Source: Monocercomonoides exilis (Eukaryota > Preaxostyla > Oxymonadida > Polymastigidae). Taken from it: 64,000 bases of DNA. The position numbers and the translations under genes were made by a program. The notes beneath the pieces were generated by a model that had not been told where the DNA came from, did not search any database, and worked only from the letters and a program-made list of their open reading frames with translations. The stretch's first letter is position 1. Each line of letters opens with the position of its first letter. Of this stretch, positions 1 through 11,651 are shown piece after piece. The DNA lies in assembly GCA_001643675.2 (NCBI GenBank), contig LSRY02000016.1, positions 1,426,001 through 1,490,000 of the forward strand, read 5' to 3'.

Positions 1-440
1 TTTTCAAAATTCAAAAATAAAAAGAAAAAATATTTTTTTATTGTCATTCCCTAAAAATTATATCTGAAATGAAACACAACTTTTTCTTTTTTATTACAAA
101 ATAGTGAACTTTCAATTGAGATGAGATAATAATTAATACGAATTCCTCTCATATTTTAAAAATTTGTAATAAAACAAAAGGAAGCACAAAAATATATCTG
201 ATAAGAGATGAAAAATCTTCAAAGTCACAAACATGGGACAGGATTTTTTCATTTATGAAAAATTCAATGATTTGTTCCAAATTTATTCTGCAATCGTATG
301 ATCATCATTGAAACATTATCGTCCAAGAAAGTATGTAAAAATATGAAAAATCGAAAAAAATCTTTGAAAGAACTGTGAGGAACAAAATTCAAAAACGGAA
401 AATTTTGTCCCGTATCATAGATATTTCAAAAATAAAAATA

Positions 441-682
441 TGGGTGATTCTTTTTGAAAAGTCACAAATGTTTGATTTTTAAATACTTCAAAAATTTCAT
501 ATCTTGCTCAGATTTCTGTTTCAGCTTACAAATCTCCTCAAGAATGTTTTCAATTGCATTTTCAAGTAATAGATTCCATTTAAGTGAAGTTTGATATTTC
601 TTTACAAAATATATATCATAATTTGAAATTTTTGAAGTGTTAGAAAACTATTCATTTGTGACTTTTCAAAAAGAATCACCCA
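441..682. mobile_element. 242-bp MITE, family A copy 1
   Basis: The element starts TGGGTGATTCTTTTTGAAAA and ends with the reverse complement of that sequence, so it has terminal inverted repeats of about 30 bp. The inside is AT-rich and has no ORF. TA lies directly outside both ends, consistent with a TA target duplication. Two further copies of exactly 242 bp with the same ends lie at 30725-30966 and 63237-63478. With no transposase inside, it is presumably mobilised in trans. Confidence 0.75.
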
Positions 683-869
683 TATATTTTGACTTTTATT
701 GATTTTTGTCAACTTTTTGAAAACATGAAGTCTTTCGTATGTTCGATTTTCCTTGAAAGTTTTTCGATTTCAAATTAAATTATTTCGATTTCGTTTAAAA
801 GATTTACGATTTTGAATAGTTCTTGGCGAAAATTTTGAAAAAATAAATGGAAAATTTTCAATTGGGATA

Positions 870-1191
870 GTGTGTCACAAATCCGTAAAAGTGCATTTAT
901 TTCAACTTTGATAAAAATTTCGCTCATTCATTTGTTTTAAATTAATTTACGGAAGCGTTTGAAGTTAAAGGAATTGCTTTTTTAATATTACACTGTTAGC
1001 AAAAATCCTTATTCTTCAGATTTTTTCTCAGACACAAAACATAAAGAAAAAGGGTTTTAACGAACACTGTAATATTAAAAAAGCAATTCTTACAACTTCA
1101 AATGATTCCTTTATTTAATTTGAAACAAATGAACGTGCGAAAAGTTATGTTAAAGCTGAAATTTATGCATTGACCCGGATTAGTGACACAC
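870..1191. mobile_element. long-arm inverted repeat, MITE-like
   Basis: GTGTGTCAC at the left end is mirrored by GTGACACAC at the right end, and imperfect complementarity continues almost to the centre, including a shared block containing AATTGCTTTTTTAATATTAC. There is no ORF. It reads as a fold-back, non-autonomous DNA transposon whose arms have started to diverge. No other copy was recognised in the window. The rest of 1-1448 is AT-rich with no gene that I can support. Confidence 0.6.
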
Positions 1192-1448
1192 AAGAAAGGA
1201 AAAAAGAAAAATATGAGAAAAACAATAAATTAACAACATTCTGTCAAGATTCAATTTTTTGAAAATAATGACATACAATAAGAAATAAAAATAAAAAATT
1301 ATTGAAAAGCGAAAATTTTTTTCAAAAATTTGTTTTTAAGGACCATTATAATTTATTCAAGATTAAGTGAACAAGCTTGGTTTTAAAAATTTAACATTTT
1401 CTTTTTATTCATAAATTAAGTTTATCATTGCTTTAAATAATTAGTTAT

Positions 1449-2485
1449 ATGAAAATTACTATTAATATTATTGGAAAGGAGTCCATAAATATTGAGATCG
1501 ACGAAAATCAAACGATATTGGATCTTAAAAAAGAGATCGAAAAATTGGAAGCATGCACACCTGAGCAGCAAATTTTAATATCTTCAGCACAGATACTCAT
1601 GGATAAGCACACCATTGCTTCATACAATCTTGTTTGATATTAAAAATATTTATTGAATTCAAAAGAGTGATTATTCTTTCTCTAATTCCAGAATGAAAGC
1701 TCGAAAATTTCGTTAAGAATTGTTGAGGTATGAGTGTTGCATTTCAACTTGAAAAAAACATTTTTAAAAATTTCCTTTTGCAGAACAATGATAAACAAGA
1801 TGAAAAACATAAAACAGAGAGAGAATCTCAACCAATTGAGGAGGAAAATCAGGAGAATAAGCAAAAAGGAGATGTGCGAGCAGGGCGTGGATTTGGAGGT
1901 TATTGCAAAGGAACGGAAGAAGAAAAAGTGGAAGAGTCAATAAACGAAGAAGAGCTTGAAAAAGGATTAAATACTCTTGTTACAGAAATGAAATTTGATA
2001 AAGACCAAGCAACATTGGCGTTAAGATGTACAAATGGAAAGGTTGAAGAAGCAGTCAATCTTCTCACGAAAGGGAAGCAACTTACAGAAGCAGATGTTCC
2101 TCATAGAGAGAAAAAGGATTCAAATCTTAAAGATGATATTTGGGTTTCTAACCTGGCAATGGGAGAAGCAGGAAAAGTTGGTCCATTGGACTCCACAGGA
2201 GGAGGGTTTGGACGGGGATTTGGTGGGTTTTCAAAAACATTTGCAGACGGAGAGCAAAAGATTCCAACTGAAATTTCAATTGTGATTGTTGACAAAATTG
2301 AAAACCAAATTGCACTCGAAAGGACTGAACATGGAGCAGAAGTTAAACTTACTCAAGAGGACAAAGATAATGTTGACAAGTTAATGGAAATGACAAACTC
2401 AAAGTTGTTTCAAGCGTTAGAAGCATATGCCATGTCCGAAAGAGATATGGATAAAGCTGTGAACATTATTTTTTCTGTGAAATAA
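1449..2485 (+). CDS. UBL-UBA ubiquitin receptor (Rad23/Dsk2-like), three exons
   Basis: Exons 1449-1631, 1692-1727 and 1784-2485, with introns of 60 and 56 bp (GTTTGA...CAG and GTATGA...CAG), both phase 0. The 36-nt middle exon completes a ubiquitin-like fold: without it the domain stops early, and with it the end reads SYNLNESSKISLRIVE, matching the last strand of UBL domains. Two UBA-like helical segments follow, around residues 145-175 (EMKFDKDQATLALR) and at the C-terminus (ending AVNIIFSVK). UBL plus UBA proteins carry ubiquitylated cargo to the proteasome. Between the UBAs lies a Gly-rich stretch (GGGFGRGFGG, and an earlier AGRGFGG), but I see no XPC-binding domain as in Rad23. It could be a Rad23 derivative or another UBL-UBA shuttle; function by family only. 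Confidence 0.8.
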
Positions 2486-2791
2486 TATTCTAATTTTTCA
2501 TGTGAGATTTCTTCTTTTTTGCAATTTAAATATCACCTTTTAATTTTTTTATAAATGTGTTTTTTCATTTCTTCTAAAACTAATGAAAAATTTGTATTAT
2601 GTGATCTTAACCCCTATTCCTATTTATCGGCCGAATTGCGGTATTTTGGTTTCGTTGGAAACAAAAAACGTTTGAAAATTCTTTGTTAAAATTGGAAGTT
2701 ATTTTCTTTTTGATTTATATTACTTTATTTATTTATTCATTAATTGCTTAAATGCGAAAATATTTTTGGTCTTTTTATATTCAGTCGAAAG
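2486..2791. other. AT-rich intergenic spacer
   Basis: 306 bp with no supported gene. It holds the 3' end of the UBL-UBA gene and the 5' flank of the acetyl-CoA synthetase gene. No element recognised. Confidence 0.5.
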
Positions 2792-4960
2792 ATGTCTGAT
2801 CTTCATATTCTTTTCAATCCAAAGACTGTTGCTTTGATTGGAGCCAGTGAATCAGTTGGTGTTGGGCGCACAATGATGTCAAACCTTATGAAATGCTCAT
2901 TTGGTGGAACCATTTATCCCATCAACCCAAAGCGTGATACCATCCTTGGAGTGAAGTGCCACAAATCAGTGAAGGAATTGGAAAAGGGTTCAGTTGACTT
3001 GGCAATTATTGCAGTCAATGCCCGTTTTGTTCCTGGTTCAGTGAGAGATTGCGCTGAAATTGGAGTGAAAACTTGCATCATTGTTTCTGCAGGTTTCGCT
3101 GAAATGGGAGAGCCAGGTCGCGCATTGGAACGTGAAATCATGTCCATTGCAAAACCAGTTGGAATGCGCATTGTCGGTCCAAACTGTCTTGGATTGATGT
3201 CCAGCTCAAGTGGATTGAATGCAACCTTTGCTGCTGATATGGTTAATGACGGATCAGTTGCATTCTTCTCACAATCTGGCGCTCTTTGCACATCTGTTTT
3301 GGACTACAGCAAACAAGTTGGATTTGGATTCAGCGCATTCGTGAGCGTTGGTTCAATGCTTGATGTTGACTGGCCAACTTTGATTGATTACTTTGGAAAT
3401 GATGAGAAGACATCAGCAATCTGCATTTACATGGAAACTGTCGGAAAAGCCAAGCCATTCTTGGAAGCTTGCCAGAGAGTTAGCAAGAAGAAGCCAATCG
3501 TTGTTATTAAAGCCGGTCGTTCTGCAGCAGGAAAGAAAGCTGCTTCATCTCACACCGGTGCACTTGCAGGTGCTGATGAGGTTGCAGATGCAGCATTCGA
3601 AAGAGCTGGTGTCCTTCGTGTTGTTGAAATCGCTGATCTGTTCGCTCTTATGGAGATGCTCAACAGCCAGCCAATGCCAAAGGGCAAACGTCTCACAGTT
3701 GTGACAAATGCTGGTGGCCCAGGTGTCCTGACCACTGATTCGTTGTATGTTGGAGGAGGTGAGCTTGCTCCAGTCAGCGACGAAATGATGGATAAGTTCA
3801 ATGAATTCTTGCCAGCCGCCTGGTCTCATGGAAACCCCATCGATATTCTTGGTGATGCTCTTCCAGATCGTTATGAGAAGACTGTCCGCCTTTCAGTTGA
3901 AGATCCAAATGTTGATGCCATCCTTGTTATCTTGACTCCACAAGATATGACTGATCCAACAGCCACAGCCGAAGCCCTGAAACAACATGCCAAGTGCGGC
4001 AAATTGTTCATGTGCTCATGGATGGGAGGCAAAGAGGTCGCAAAAGGAACACAAATCCTGAGAGAGGCTAAGATTCCAGTCTTCAACTACCCCGACCAGG
4101 CTGTCCGTGTATTCAACTATCTCCACAGCTATGGAAAACAGATCACAAAATTGGAAGAACCAACACTTGCCACTCCAGAGCTTGGCTTTGATCTCGCAAA
4201 AGCAAGAGAAGAGGTCAGACAGATCTACTCAAATGCTCTTGAGAAAGGAAGAACCATCCTTTCAGAATACGAATCAAAGAAGATCCTTGCTGCCTATCAC
4301 ATTCCAGGAGGACAAACCGAATTGGCTCTGTCTCCCGACGAAGCAGTCGAAGCAGCAAAGAAGATTGGCTTCCCAGTTGTGATGAAAGTCCACTCTGAAA
4401 CAATCACCCATAAATCAGATGTTGGTGGTGTGAAGTTGAACATCAAGAACGAGGAAGAAGTGCGCGCTGCTTTCAATGAAATCAAATCCAACGTCGCCCG
4501 CAACGCAAAGGAGAGCGATTTCCTCGGATGTGTTGTGTTGCCCATGATCACATTGAAGGATTCATACGAAGTTATCCTCGGTGCCAATGTTGATCCACAA
4601 TTCGGTCCAGTCATCTTGTTCGGATTGGGAGGTGTTCTTGTCGAAGTGTTCAAGGACAAAGCATTGGGACTTGCTCCATTGAACAAGACCTTCGCTCGCT
4701 CAATGTTGGAGAAGACCAAGATCTTCCAGGCATTGAAAGGTGTCAGAGGAAAGAAACCAGTTAACATTGATGAACTCGTTGACATCATCATCCGCTTCTC
4801 ACAATTACTTGCTGACCACCCATGGATCTCAGAGTTCGATATCAACCCAATGCTGTGCTCACCTGACGGCATTCTTGCTCTTGATGCTCGTATTCTTGTC
4901 TACAAGAAGGCTGAGCACAAAGAGGAAGATCTCCCACACACTTGCATCCCAGTTCAATAG
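2792..4960 (+). CDS. ADP-forming acetyl-CoA synthetase (acetate-CoA ligase), fused alpha-beta
   Basis: 722 residues, the usual length of the fused protist enzyme. It converts acetyl-CoA, ADP and phosphate to acetate, CoA and ATP in the cytosol, a main ATP-yielding step in anaerobes without mitochondria. The N-terminal CoA-binding part begins NPKTVALIGASE and contains NPKR. The alpha-type ligase part carries SHTGALAG with the phosphorylatable histidine. The C-terminal ATP-grasp part contains KVHSETITHKSDVGGVKL and a terminal DINPML motif. I take the ATG at 2792 as the start because family similarity begins right after it; an extension upstream to 2744 would need a TTG start. No intron is seen in the coding part. 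Codon choice is less AT-rich than the neighbours, consistent with high expression. Confidence 0.95.
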   Translation: MSDLHILFNPKTVALIGASESVGVGRTMMSNLMKCSFGGTIYPINPKRDTILGVKCHKSVKELEKGSVDLAIIAVNARFVPGSVRDCAEIGVKTCIIVSAGFAEMGEPGRALEREIMSIAKPVGMRIVGPNCLGLMSSSSGLNATFAADMVNDGSVAFFSQSGALCTSVLDYSKQVGFGFSAFVSVGSMLDVDWPTLIDYFGNDEKTSAICIYMETVGKAKPFLEACQRVSKKKPIVVIKAGRSAAGKKAASSHTGALAGADEVADAAFERAGVLRVVEIADLFALMEMLNSQPMPKGKRLTVVTNAGGPGVLTTDSLYVGGGELAPVSDEMMDKFNEFLPAAWSHGNPIDILGDALPDRYEKTVRLSVEDPNVDAILVILTPQDMTDPTATAEALKQHAKCGKLFMCSWMGGKEVAKGTQILREAKIPVFNYPDQAVRVFNYLHSYGKQITKLEEPTLATPELGFDLAKAREEVRQIYSNALEKGRTILSEYESKKILAAYHIPGGQTELALSPDEAVEAAKKIGFPVVMKVHSETITHKSDVGGVKLNIKNEEEVRAAFNEIKSNVARNAKESDFLGCVVLPMITLKDSYEVILGANVDPQFGPVILFGLGGVLVEVFKDKALGLAPLNKTFARSMLEKTKIFQALKGVRGKKPVNIDELVDIIIRFSQLLADHPWISEFDINPMLCSPDGILALDARILVYKKAEHKEEDLPHTCIPVQ

Positions 4961-5636
4961 AGCAATAATTATTCACATATCAAATTATATTTTTATTCAA
5001 ACTTATTTATGTGTTAAACTAACAGCAACTATGAACAAAATAAGATAGTTTTCGTTAAACATAATCCTTTATCGTTTTTTTCGAGTTAAAAACAAAAAGA
5101 TAATACTTTTAAAAATTTTTATAATTAAAGAAAAGTCTGCAAAAGAATAAGACAACTTTTTTAAGAAAAGTGAATTTTGAATAAATATGCTCAAAAGAGC
5201 ATTGGTTAAAGATGAAGTGAAATACATCAAACTCACATGATATGAGTGTGTGTGAATGAAAAGGTGATACTTTTCCATTAAAAGGAAAAGGGTCAAAAAG
5301 AGTTTGAATGAAGATGAAATGCGAGCAAAAATTTCTATAAAATTTCTATTAATTTTCTTTATTAACAATGTATTTAGCAATCAAATGAATACAAAACGCA
5401 ATATCATCATGTTAAAAAGATGATGATACACATATTTTCAATAAACTTAATCAATTCCTATCCAAACGAGAATTCTCTAGTTCGAGGCATCATCAAATCT
5501 ATTTTCTTTCTTTCTCTTTCTCTTTCTCTCTTCTTCCCAACAATATAAACAAAATACCTAAACACCTAAACAAACAAACAAAAAAAAGAATTTTTTTTTC
5601 CTTTTTAATTCCATCACCACAAGTTCCTCCACCCTC
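4961..5636. other. AT-rich intergenic spacer with pyrimidine tract
   Basis: 676 bp between converging genes. A CT-rich simple repeat (TTTCTTTCTC type) lies at about 5501-5535. No gene, RNA or transposon end is recognised. Confidence 0.5.
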
Positions 5637-8108
5637 TCACCACGATGTGATCGGTGCGTCCTTCCTCACCATCGACATAAACGACTGTGTCTGCTGCCCA
5701 ATCGTATGCGCAGTTTCTCCTTTCTTCCTCGCCGTCCGGTCTGCCTCAGCCAAATCAGTCACAAACGCCAGCGCTGCATCCACTGAGGACTCAGCCACGG
5801 TGCTATTGGGAAGGAAGTCTAAGAGAGAATTGTGGGACTTCAGACGGGCGAAGGTGCGGATGGTGTCAATTTGAGGAAGAGAAGAAGAAGAAGAAGAGGA
5901 AGAAGGAGGAGGAGAAGAAGAAGATGGAATGGATTGTGCTGGGGAAAGAAGAGGAGAAGGTGCAGGTGATGGAGAAGCAGCGACTGAAAGAGAAATGTTT
6001 GTTTTGGCAGGAGATGTTGGTGAAGGTGAATGTGAAGAAGAAGAAGAAGATGATGATGATGTTGATGAATCCCCACACAAAATAGCCCCATGTCTCTTCA
6101 GCCACTCCGACGGATCACCGCTCCTCCACCCCAGCGACTCCCTCGCAGAAACCAAGCTGAAAGTCGGCCGGATGGCAGTGACAATCGCGTGGAACGCATA
6201 CAACCTCACTCGCTCTGCAGTGGCAGCAAGCAGCTGCGACGCCAGGGAAGTTGTGGCGCTGCGGCGTAAGGCGAAGAAGGAGTGCCAGTTGAGCAGCAGG
6301 AGCGACTTCATCACCCGCACGGCGTGTGCCACGGGGCGAAGCTGGCGGGCAGCGGGGCTCATTCCAGAGAGGAACGTGAGGAAAGAGGCGCTGTCGGCAA
6401 GCGTGGCGTAGTGCAGAAGCGAATAGCTGTAGAATTCGCCTGCAATGGAAGCGAGCTTGCCGGCATCGAGCTGTTGGGGCGGCTGCTCGTTGATTGAGGG
6501 CTTGAAGCGAGGCGGAGGAAAGGAAGGTGCCTGCTTGTTGGGGCAAGAGGCTGCGGTGCTCAGATCCTTCAGGAGCGGAATGAGGACGGACTGGCACTGC
6601 GCAAACTCAGACAGGTCGCCCACAGACAGGGCGATGCGTGCGTGTGTCGAGTACACCTCAACAGCAAAGGCGTCGCACACGTGCTGGATGCACAGGTCCT
6701 GGCGGATGCTCTTCAGCAGCTCGCAGGTGGCGCTGTAGTCTTTCTCTTTCTCCCACTTCTGCAGGGCAGACGCCAGCGACTGCCGGAGGACGGGAACAGG
6801 GCGCACGTCCTTCGGGTCGGGCTCAGAGGTCAGGCGGAGATACGGCCTGTCGATGAGGGTGCTTGTACCGACGAGGAAAGAGGAGGTGGTGGGGGTGTGC
6901 AGCCGCACAAGCGAAATGGAGCGGCGGGAGGAAGAAGAAGATGATTGCGAGGAGGAGGAGGAAGAGGAGGAGGAGGAAGAAGAAGATGAAGAAGAAGATG
7001 AAGATGGTGGAGTTGATGTGGAAGCAGAAGATGAAGCAGACGAAGAGGAAGAAGAAACAACAACCGAAGGGCTCCAGCGGCTACCCAGCGTGAAGCACAC
7101 AGGAGACGAGGCGGAAGTGCGGGAGACAGAAGAAGAGATGGAAGAAGTGGATGAAGTGACAGCAGAAGACGAAATGAATGAATATGAATAGCCGCCAGAA
7201 GCAGATGAAAGCACAATGCGCTCACGTTTGCGCTCGAGAGGTTGAAGAAGAGGTTGTCTGCTTGGCTGACTTTTCTTTAAAGAAGCTATTTTCTTGTTAG
7301 AAGCCAAGTTTGCTGGAGAAGATGGGATTACTTCAGAAAGCGAGATTTTCTGAGATGATTGTTTTTCGGGCTCATCCCCTGAATCAACTTGAAAGCGCAT
7401 TCTTCTTCTTTCTATTGCGGTCGAATAGCTAGAAACGTCATAAAAAGATTCTGCACTGCTCTTTAAAAGCGATTTTGATTGGTTTTCAGATGGCTCTCTT
7501 TCAACTCTTTTATGAGAAAATACCTCTTCTCTTGTTCTTTTCACTTTCTTGACCGCTGGAAGATCAATAGGAAGAGACTGAGAAAACCGTTGCTCATTTT
7601 TGGCTTTTAGCTTGTTTCGAAATTCCTCGTCGTTTTCTCCATCTTCAAGTGAAAACGAAGCAATTGGGGTTGAAGAACAATCTGGAGGTGGAGATGGGAT
7701 CATGTATCGATTAGAATAACACTTTGCATCAATTTTCGAAACGATTTCATCCATTTGTTCATATGTAGTTAATTTGATGATTTTGCTGTGATTTAATTTT
7801 TCGCTTTGAGTCGTTGATTTCAGTGGAAGTTTATTCGCTTTTAAATGTTATCTTCAATAAAGAAATGACAAAAACAACAAAATGCAAACACAAAGTCTTT
7901 TGAGTAGTACTTGAGGGCGTATCATATTGAGTCAAATTCACTATTCGATTGCGAGGAGAAGTAATAAATCCGAAACTTGTTTTAAGTGAAATCTTCTTAA
8001 CAGGTGTTGATAAATCAGAACTAAAGTACATCAATTCATTAAACGATATCTTTATTTAATTATAAGATGCATATTTTCATCAAACCTTGAGCTGGAAAGT
8101 CTTGACAT
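5637..8108 (-). CDS. THP3/LENG8-like SAC3/GANP-domain protein, probably three exons
   Basis: The C-terminal half matches the SAC3/GANP domain of THP3/LENG8: YLRLTSEPDPKDVRPV, then KSIRQDLCIQ, then VEVYSTHARIALSVGDLSEF, the run conserved in that family. THP3-type proteins link transcription, splicing and mRNA handling, often with a PCI partner; role inferred. A long Ser-rich tract (about 7060-6930) precedes the domain and another (about 6060-5860) interrupts it near the end, encoded by TCC/TCT-type repeats. The main exon has an ATG at 7754, but the frame stays open upstream. I propose exons 8108-8086, 8020-7911 and 7837-5637: the phases fit exactly and give 777 residues starting MSRLSSSSDL. 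The second intron (GTACTA...TTTAAAAG) is weaker than the first (GTTTGA...TTTAG), so the N-terminus is tentative while the domain call is firm. Confidence 0.8.
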
Positions 8109-8563
8109 CTTGCTAAGTGTTATTTGACTGCCAGCTACAAAAATCGAGGAAATAAAAATAAGTACAACCAACAAGATATTGTACGAGCAAAACAAAATTA
8201 TAAAGTGCAACTCAAAAAAACAATATTTCAACAATTATAACATACTTACAAATTTTTTTTGTCCAAAAATTTTTTATTTTTTAATTATATAACTATAATC
8301 TTTTGTAAAAATCTTGCCTATAATCATGCAAGTGGTTTGTGTAGTCATTTTGAAAATAACATTTTTTCCAATTATCAGTGCCCATTACAAACAAATGATA
8401 TAATTCTTTCCTTCATTTTTTGAAAATGAAGACAGGTTCTTACAAAAATTCTCTTGACAGTAATAAGGTACTTAATTTGTATTTTTCAAAGGAGAAATGA
8501 TTTTATATTTTCTTTTTGCTAAAATTGTTTTTTTTACTAATTTTTGAACATGATTTGTTCAAG
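8109..8563. other. divergent promoter region
   Basis: 455 bp between two divergently transcribed genes. On the minus strand, TTTTTGTAG just upstream of the proposed start at 8108 resembles a splice acceptor, so a further 5' exon of the THP3-like gene is possible. No other feature is recognised. Confidence 0.4.
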
Positions 8564-10980
8564 ATGGGAGAAAACTTAGAGTTATATCAATTAACAAAGT
8601 TTACTTCACCAGATAATTTAGCATCAAAAATTTACAAGCAAAATACATTTTCTTCAGAAAGAGACCCAAAAAGTTTGTTCATGTTAGAAAATTTTTATAC
8701 ATTATCAATATCATTTTTTTTGAAATAAATTTTATTGCCTATAAAAAAGATCTTTTTTTCTTTTCAAGTAGATTTTCGGATTCCGGATCTTATGAACTTT
8801 TTAACGCATTTAAAGGTGAGACTATTAATTCATCTACTCCTTTCGAGAAACTAACTGATAATAATGAATCAAAAGAAAATTTCCAAAAAAATGATTCAAA
8901 GACGCAATTTTTATCTTTATTTCAAGTAAGTGATTCCGGGCCAGCCTTTATAAGTTTTGCGAACAACGAGTATTCATCACGACCAATTCATGTAGATAAT
9001 TATTATGAAAAAGATCCGATTCTTTTTATGAAACAAGCGTCTCAAAAGGAAGAAGCAAAAGTGACGAATAAATGTTACTTTAATTTGCATTCTCATCATC
9101 TGAAAGAAGGGTCCAGCAGCTCAACGCAAGATATTTCAAAATCTATTATTCAAAGGAAATTCTCAACAATTCTCAATAAAGAAGAAGTCGAAGACTGCCT
9201 ACCAACCATAAGCGTCTCAATTAAGCATATATTGAAGGAGAGTCAGCAAGAAGCAGCAGCCTTCAAAATCAGTAATATTAAAAGAGAAACAAATAAGTCA
9301 GGAAATAATTCTTTAGAAAATCCAGCAATGGAAGCTTTTGAAGAAGAGGATTTTTCAGAATATGGAGACTTTGAAAGATCAGAATCAGATTTATCTTCGC
9401 AATCTTTTTCTAAGCTTCAAGCTTGGCACCCAGCTCTTCAGTCACAAAAGCAAACATCCTATGATGTGGATATTGGAGGTATTGACTATAACAATGACAA
9501 TATCCTCCAAATAAGAAAGGAGGAGATGGTTGAAGGATGGAAAGCCAGAGAACTTGCCCTTTGGAAAAAGGAGGAAGAGGGGCTTTTGAATGAATCAGAG
9601 AAAGGAAAGAAGAAGATGCTGATGAACAGAATTGTTAATGCTGAAATAAAAGAAGCAAAACATTTTTTCAAATTGTTTGGCGAATGGGTTAGGAAAGATT
9701 GGATAATCGACGAAAATGAAGCGCTACTGTGGAGCAAAGCAGAAGAGAGAGCAAGAACAAAAGAAGGTTGTCATTTTGAAAAAGATGAATTCAATATTGA
9801 AGATAAGACAATTGAAGAGCTGGGACAAGAGCTCAGAGATGCTGGCACAAATAGCACCAACAGAGCTAGCACTGAACATATTGCAATGCAGCTATCCAAG
9901 AAGGAGAAAAAGCTAAATGAGCAAATCACAATGCAAGAAATGTCATACCTCGAACGCGATCGTTTTAATGCAATCAGGCGAAAGGAAAGAATTAAGAAAC
10001 AACTTTTTCAAAAACGTCAAAGCAGAAAAGCATCGACTGAAGATCAGCCACATAACGTTGCAGTTATTGACGCATCGATATTTCAACTGGAATCTTTGCT
10101 GTTAAACCAAACGCAAGTCATTGATAACGACCATTCTTCACATCAGGTAGGCGTTCCATTGACATCAACGTCTATCTTTAATGAGCCAACTACAAGCATT
10201 TCTGCAGCCAACTCTATTAGCAGCAAAAGTTTGAAGGATCAATTTCATACATCAGGATACTATTACGAGAAAAATCCAAACGCACAGGAGTTTCTTAGAA
10301 TTCGTCAAGCAGAATCACCGAATTTATTTTCAGACGTAACAACTTCAGAGCTGCTTCAGCAATCACTGTTTTTATCTTCAAATGAAAAATTTACAAAAGC
10401 ACGTTTTCATAAGTTGAACAGTAAATCTTCATCATTACAAAACCAAAATTCTTTCATAAGACAATTTTCAGATGGCTCAATCGTAGAAAGCAAATACAAC
10501 GATATCCATTCTTTTTGCTCTTTTCCCCAGTATAGTAATTCGCAAGTTGACGATCATTCAACAAAACAGTATCAAATGAAATTTTCAAACCCTTTTAACA
10601 TCTTTATGGAAGAGATGGAAGCGTCAGATATCCCTTTTTTCGTACTTGAACAAAAAGATAAAATGCAACTGTCAAGCAAAACAAATGGAATTAACACAGA
10701 ATTAAAGAAGCCAACAATTCTTCCACTTACAATTTTCGCTCCTATTGTTAACTTAAAGAGAGCGGAGTGCAAGTTAATGCAAAAATATTGGAAATTCTTT
10801 GTTTTTCAAAAACAAGCTTTGCTGAGGCAAAGCTATAAAAAGCGTTTGACTGGCCAGCTCCATTTAACTCCTCTTCATAAACGCTTTTTTTGGGTATTCG
10901 ACGCTGTTCCTATCAATGAATCTAAGCTCAGACGCAAGCAATTTTTTAAGTTTTTTAATTCACAAAAGAAAATGTTTTGA
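8564..10980 (+). CDS. unrecognised hydrophilic protein, two exons
   Basis: Proposed exons 8564-8682 and 8772-10980, with an 89-bp intron (GTTAGA...CAAGTAG); phases fit and give 775 residues. Joining places SLFIFSDSGSYELFNAF at the junction, and a similar SLFQVSDSGPAFISF occurs about 55 residues later, so the N-terminus holds a short duplicated motif, which supports the splice. The middle is charged and helix-prone (many EEE, KKK and KKEE runs; KKEKKLNEQITMQEM), likely coiled coil. The C-terminus is basic (KKRLTGQL, KLRRKQFFKFF). No signal peptide or membrane segment. I do not recognise a family. It is divergent from the THP3-like gene. Confidence 0.65.
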
Positions 10981-11651
10981 GTGTTCATTTAGAAAGATAA
11001 AAGATTTATTTTTTTGAAATAAAGTTTGAGGTTGCTTTCACAATTTCACAGATTCTTCAATGATATTGTTACTTTCATTCGAATATTTGATAAATCATAA
11101 ATGAAATCAAACATTTGTTTGAATATCGACAAATTATTTTGGTGCAATATTTATCAATAACCTCTTTTTTTATCTGAATCTTTTTTTAATAATTTTCAAA
11201 GATTTTTTAAAAGGAGATATGCTAAGGTATAAAACGAAAAATATTCGAATGGTCATAATAAATAAAAAACTCTCACCACATTTTGATGAATATTTTTCAA
11301 AAATCTTTATTTGTTGAAAAAACGAAAATAAAAAAATTATAAGAAAAAAAGAAGTTTAAAGACTTTCAAGTTTTTTAAATCAATATCTTTCATTGAATGA
11401 ATGAAGCGTTCTTTTCCCAATTTATTAACACTTTTAATAATTCAAACAAAGTTGAATATAAAAACTTTTTCATTCATTCATTCAATAAATCACTCACTCA
11501 CTCACACTCACTCGCTCGCTCTCTCTCTTCCCTTTTTCCTGATTATTTTCAAATATACAAGTTGCAAATTCTGCGAAATCAAAAAATTTTGATTTTTAAA
11601 GATAAAGGTCTGATCACAGTGCAACATTAAATATTATAGATCTTTTCATTC
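10981..11651. other. AT-rich spacer with CACT/CTCG simple repeat
   Basis: 671 bp without a supported gene. A short simple repeat of ATTC, then CACT, then GCTC units lies at about 11471-11525. The region directly precedes the receptor gene at 11652 and presumably holds its promoter, but no motif is identifiable. Confidence 0.5.

Noticed and set aside
5687-7225. Many open frames overlapping the Ser-rich parts of the THP3-like gene (Glu/Lys-rich or Leu-rich)
   Set aside because: They are other-frame readings of TCC/TCT and GAA/GAG repeats.
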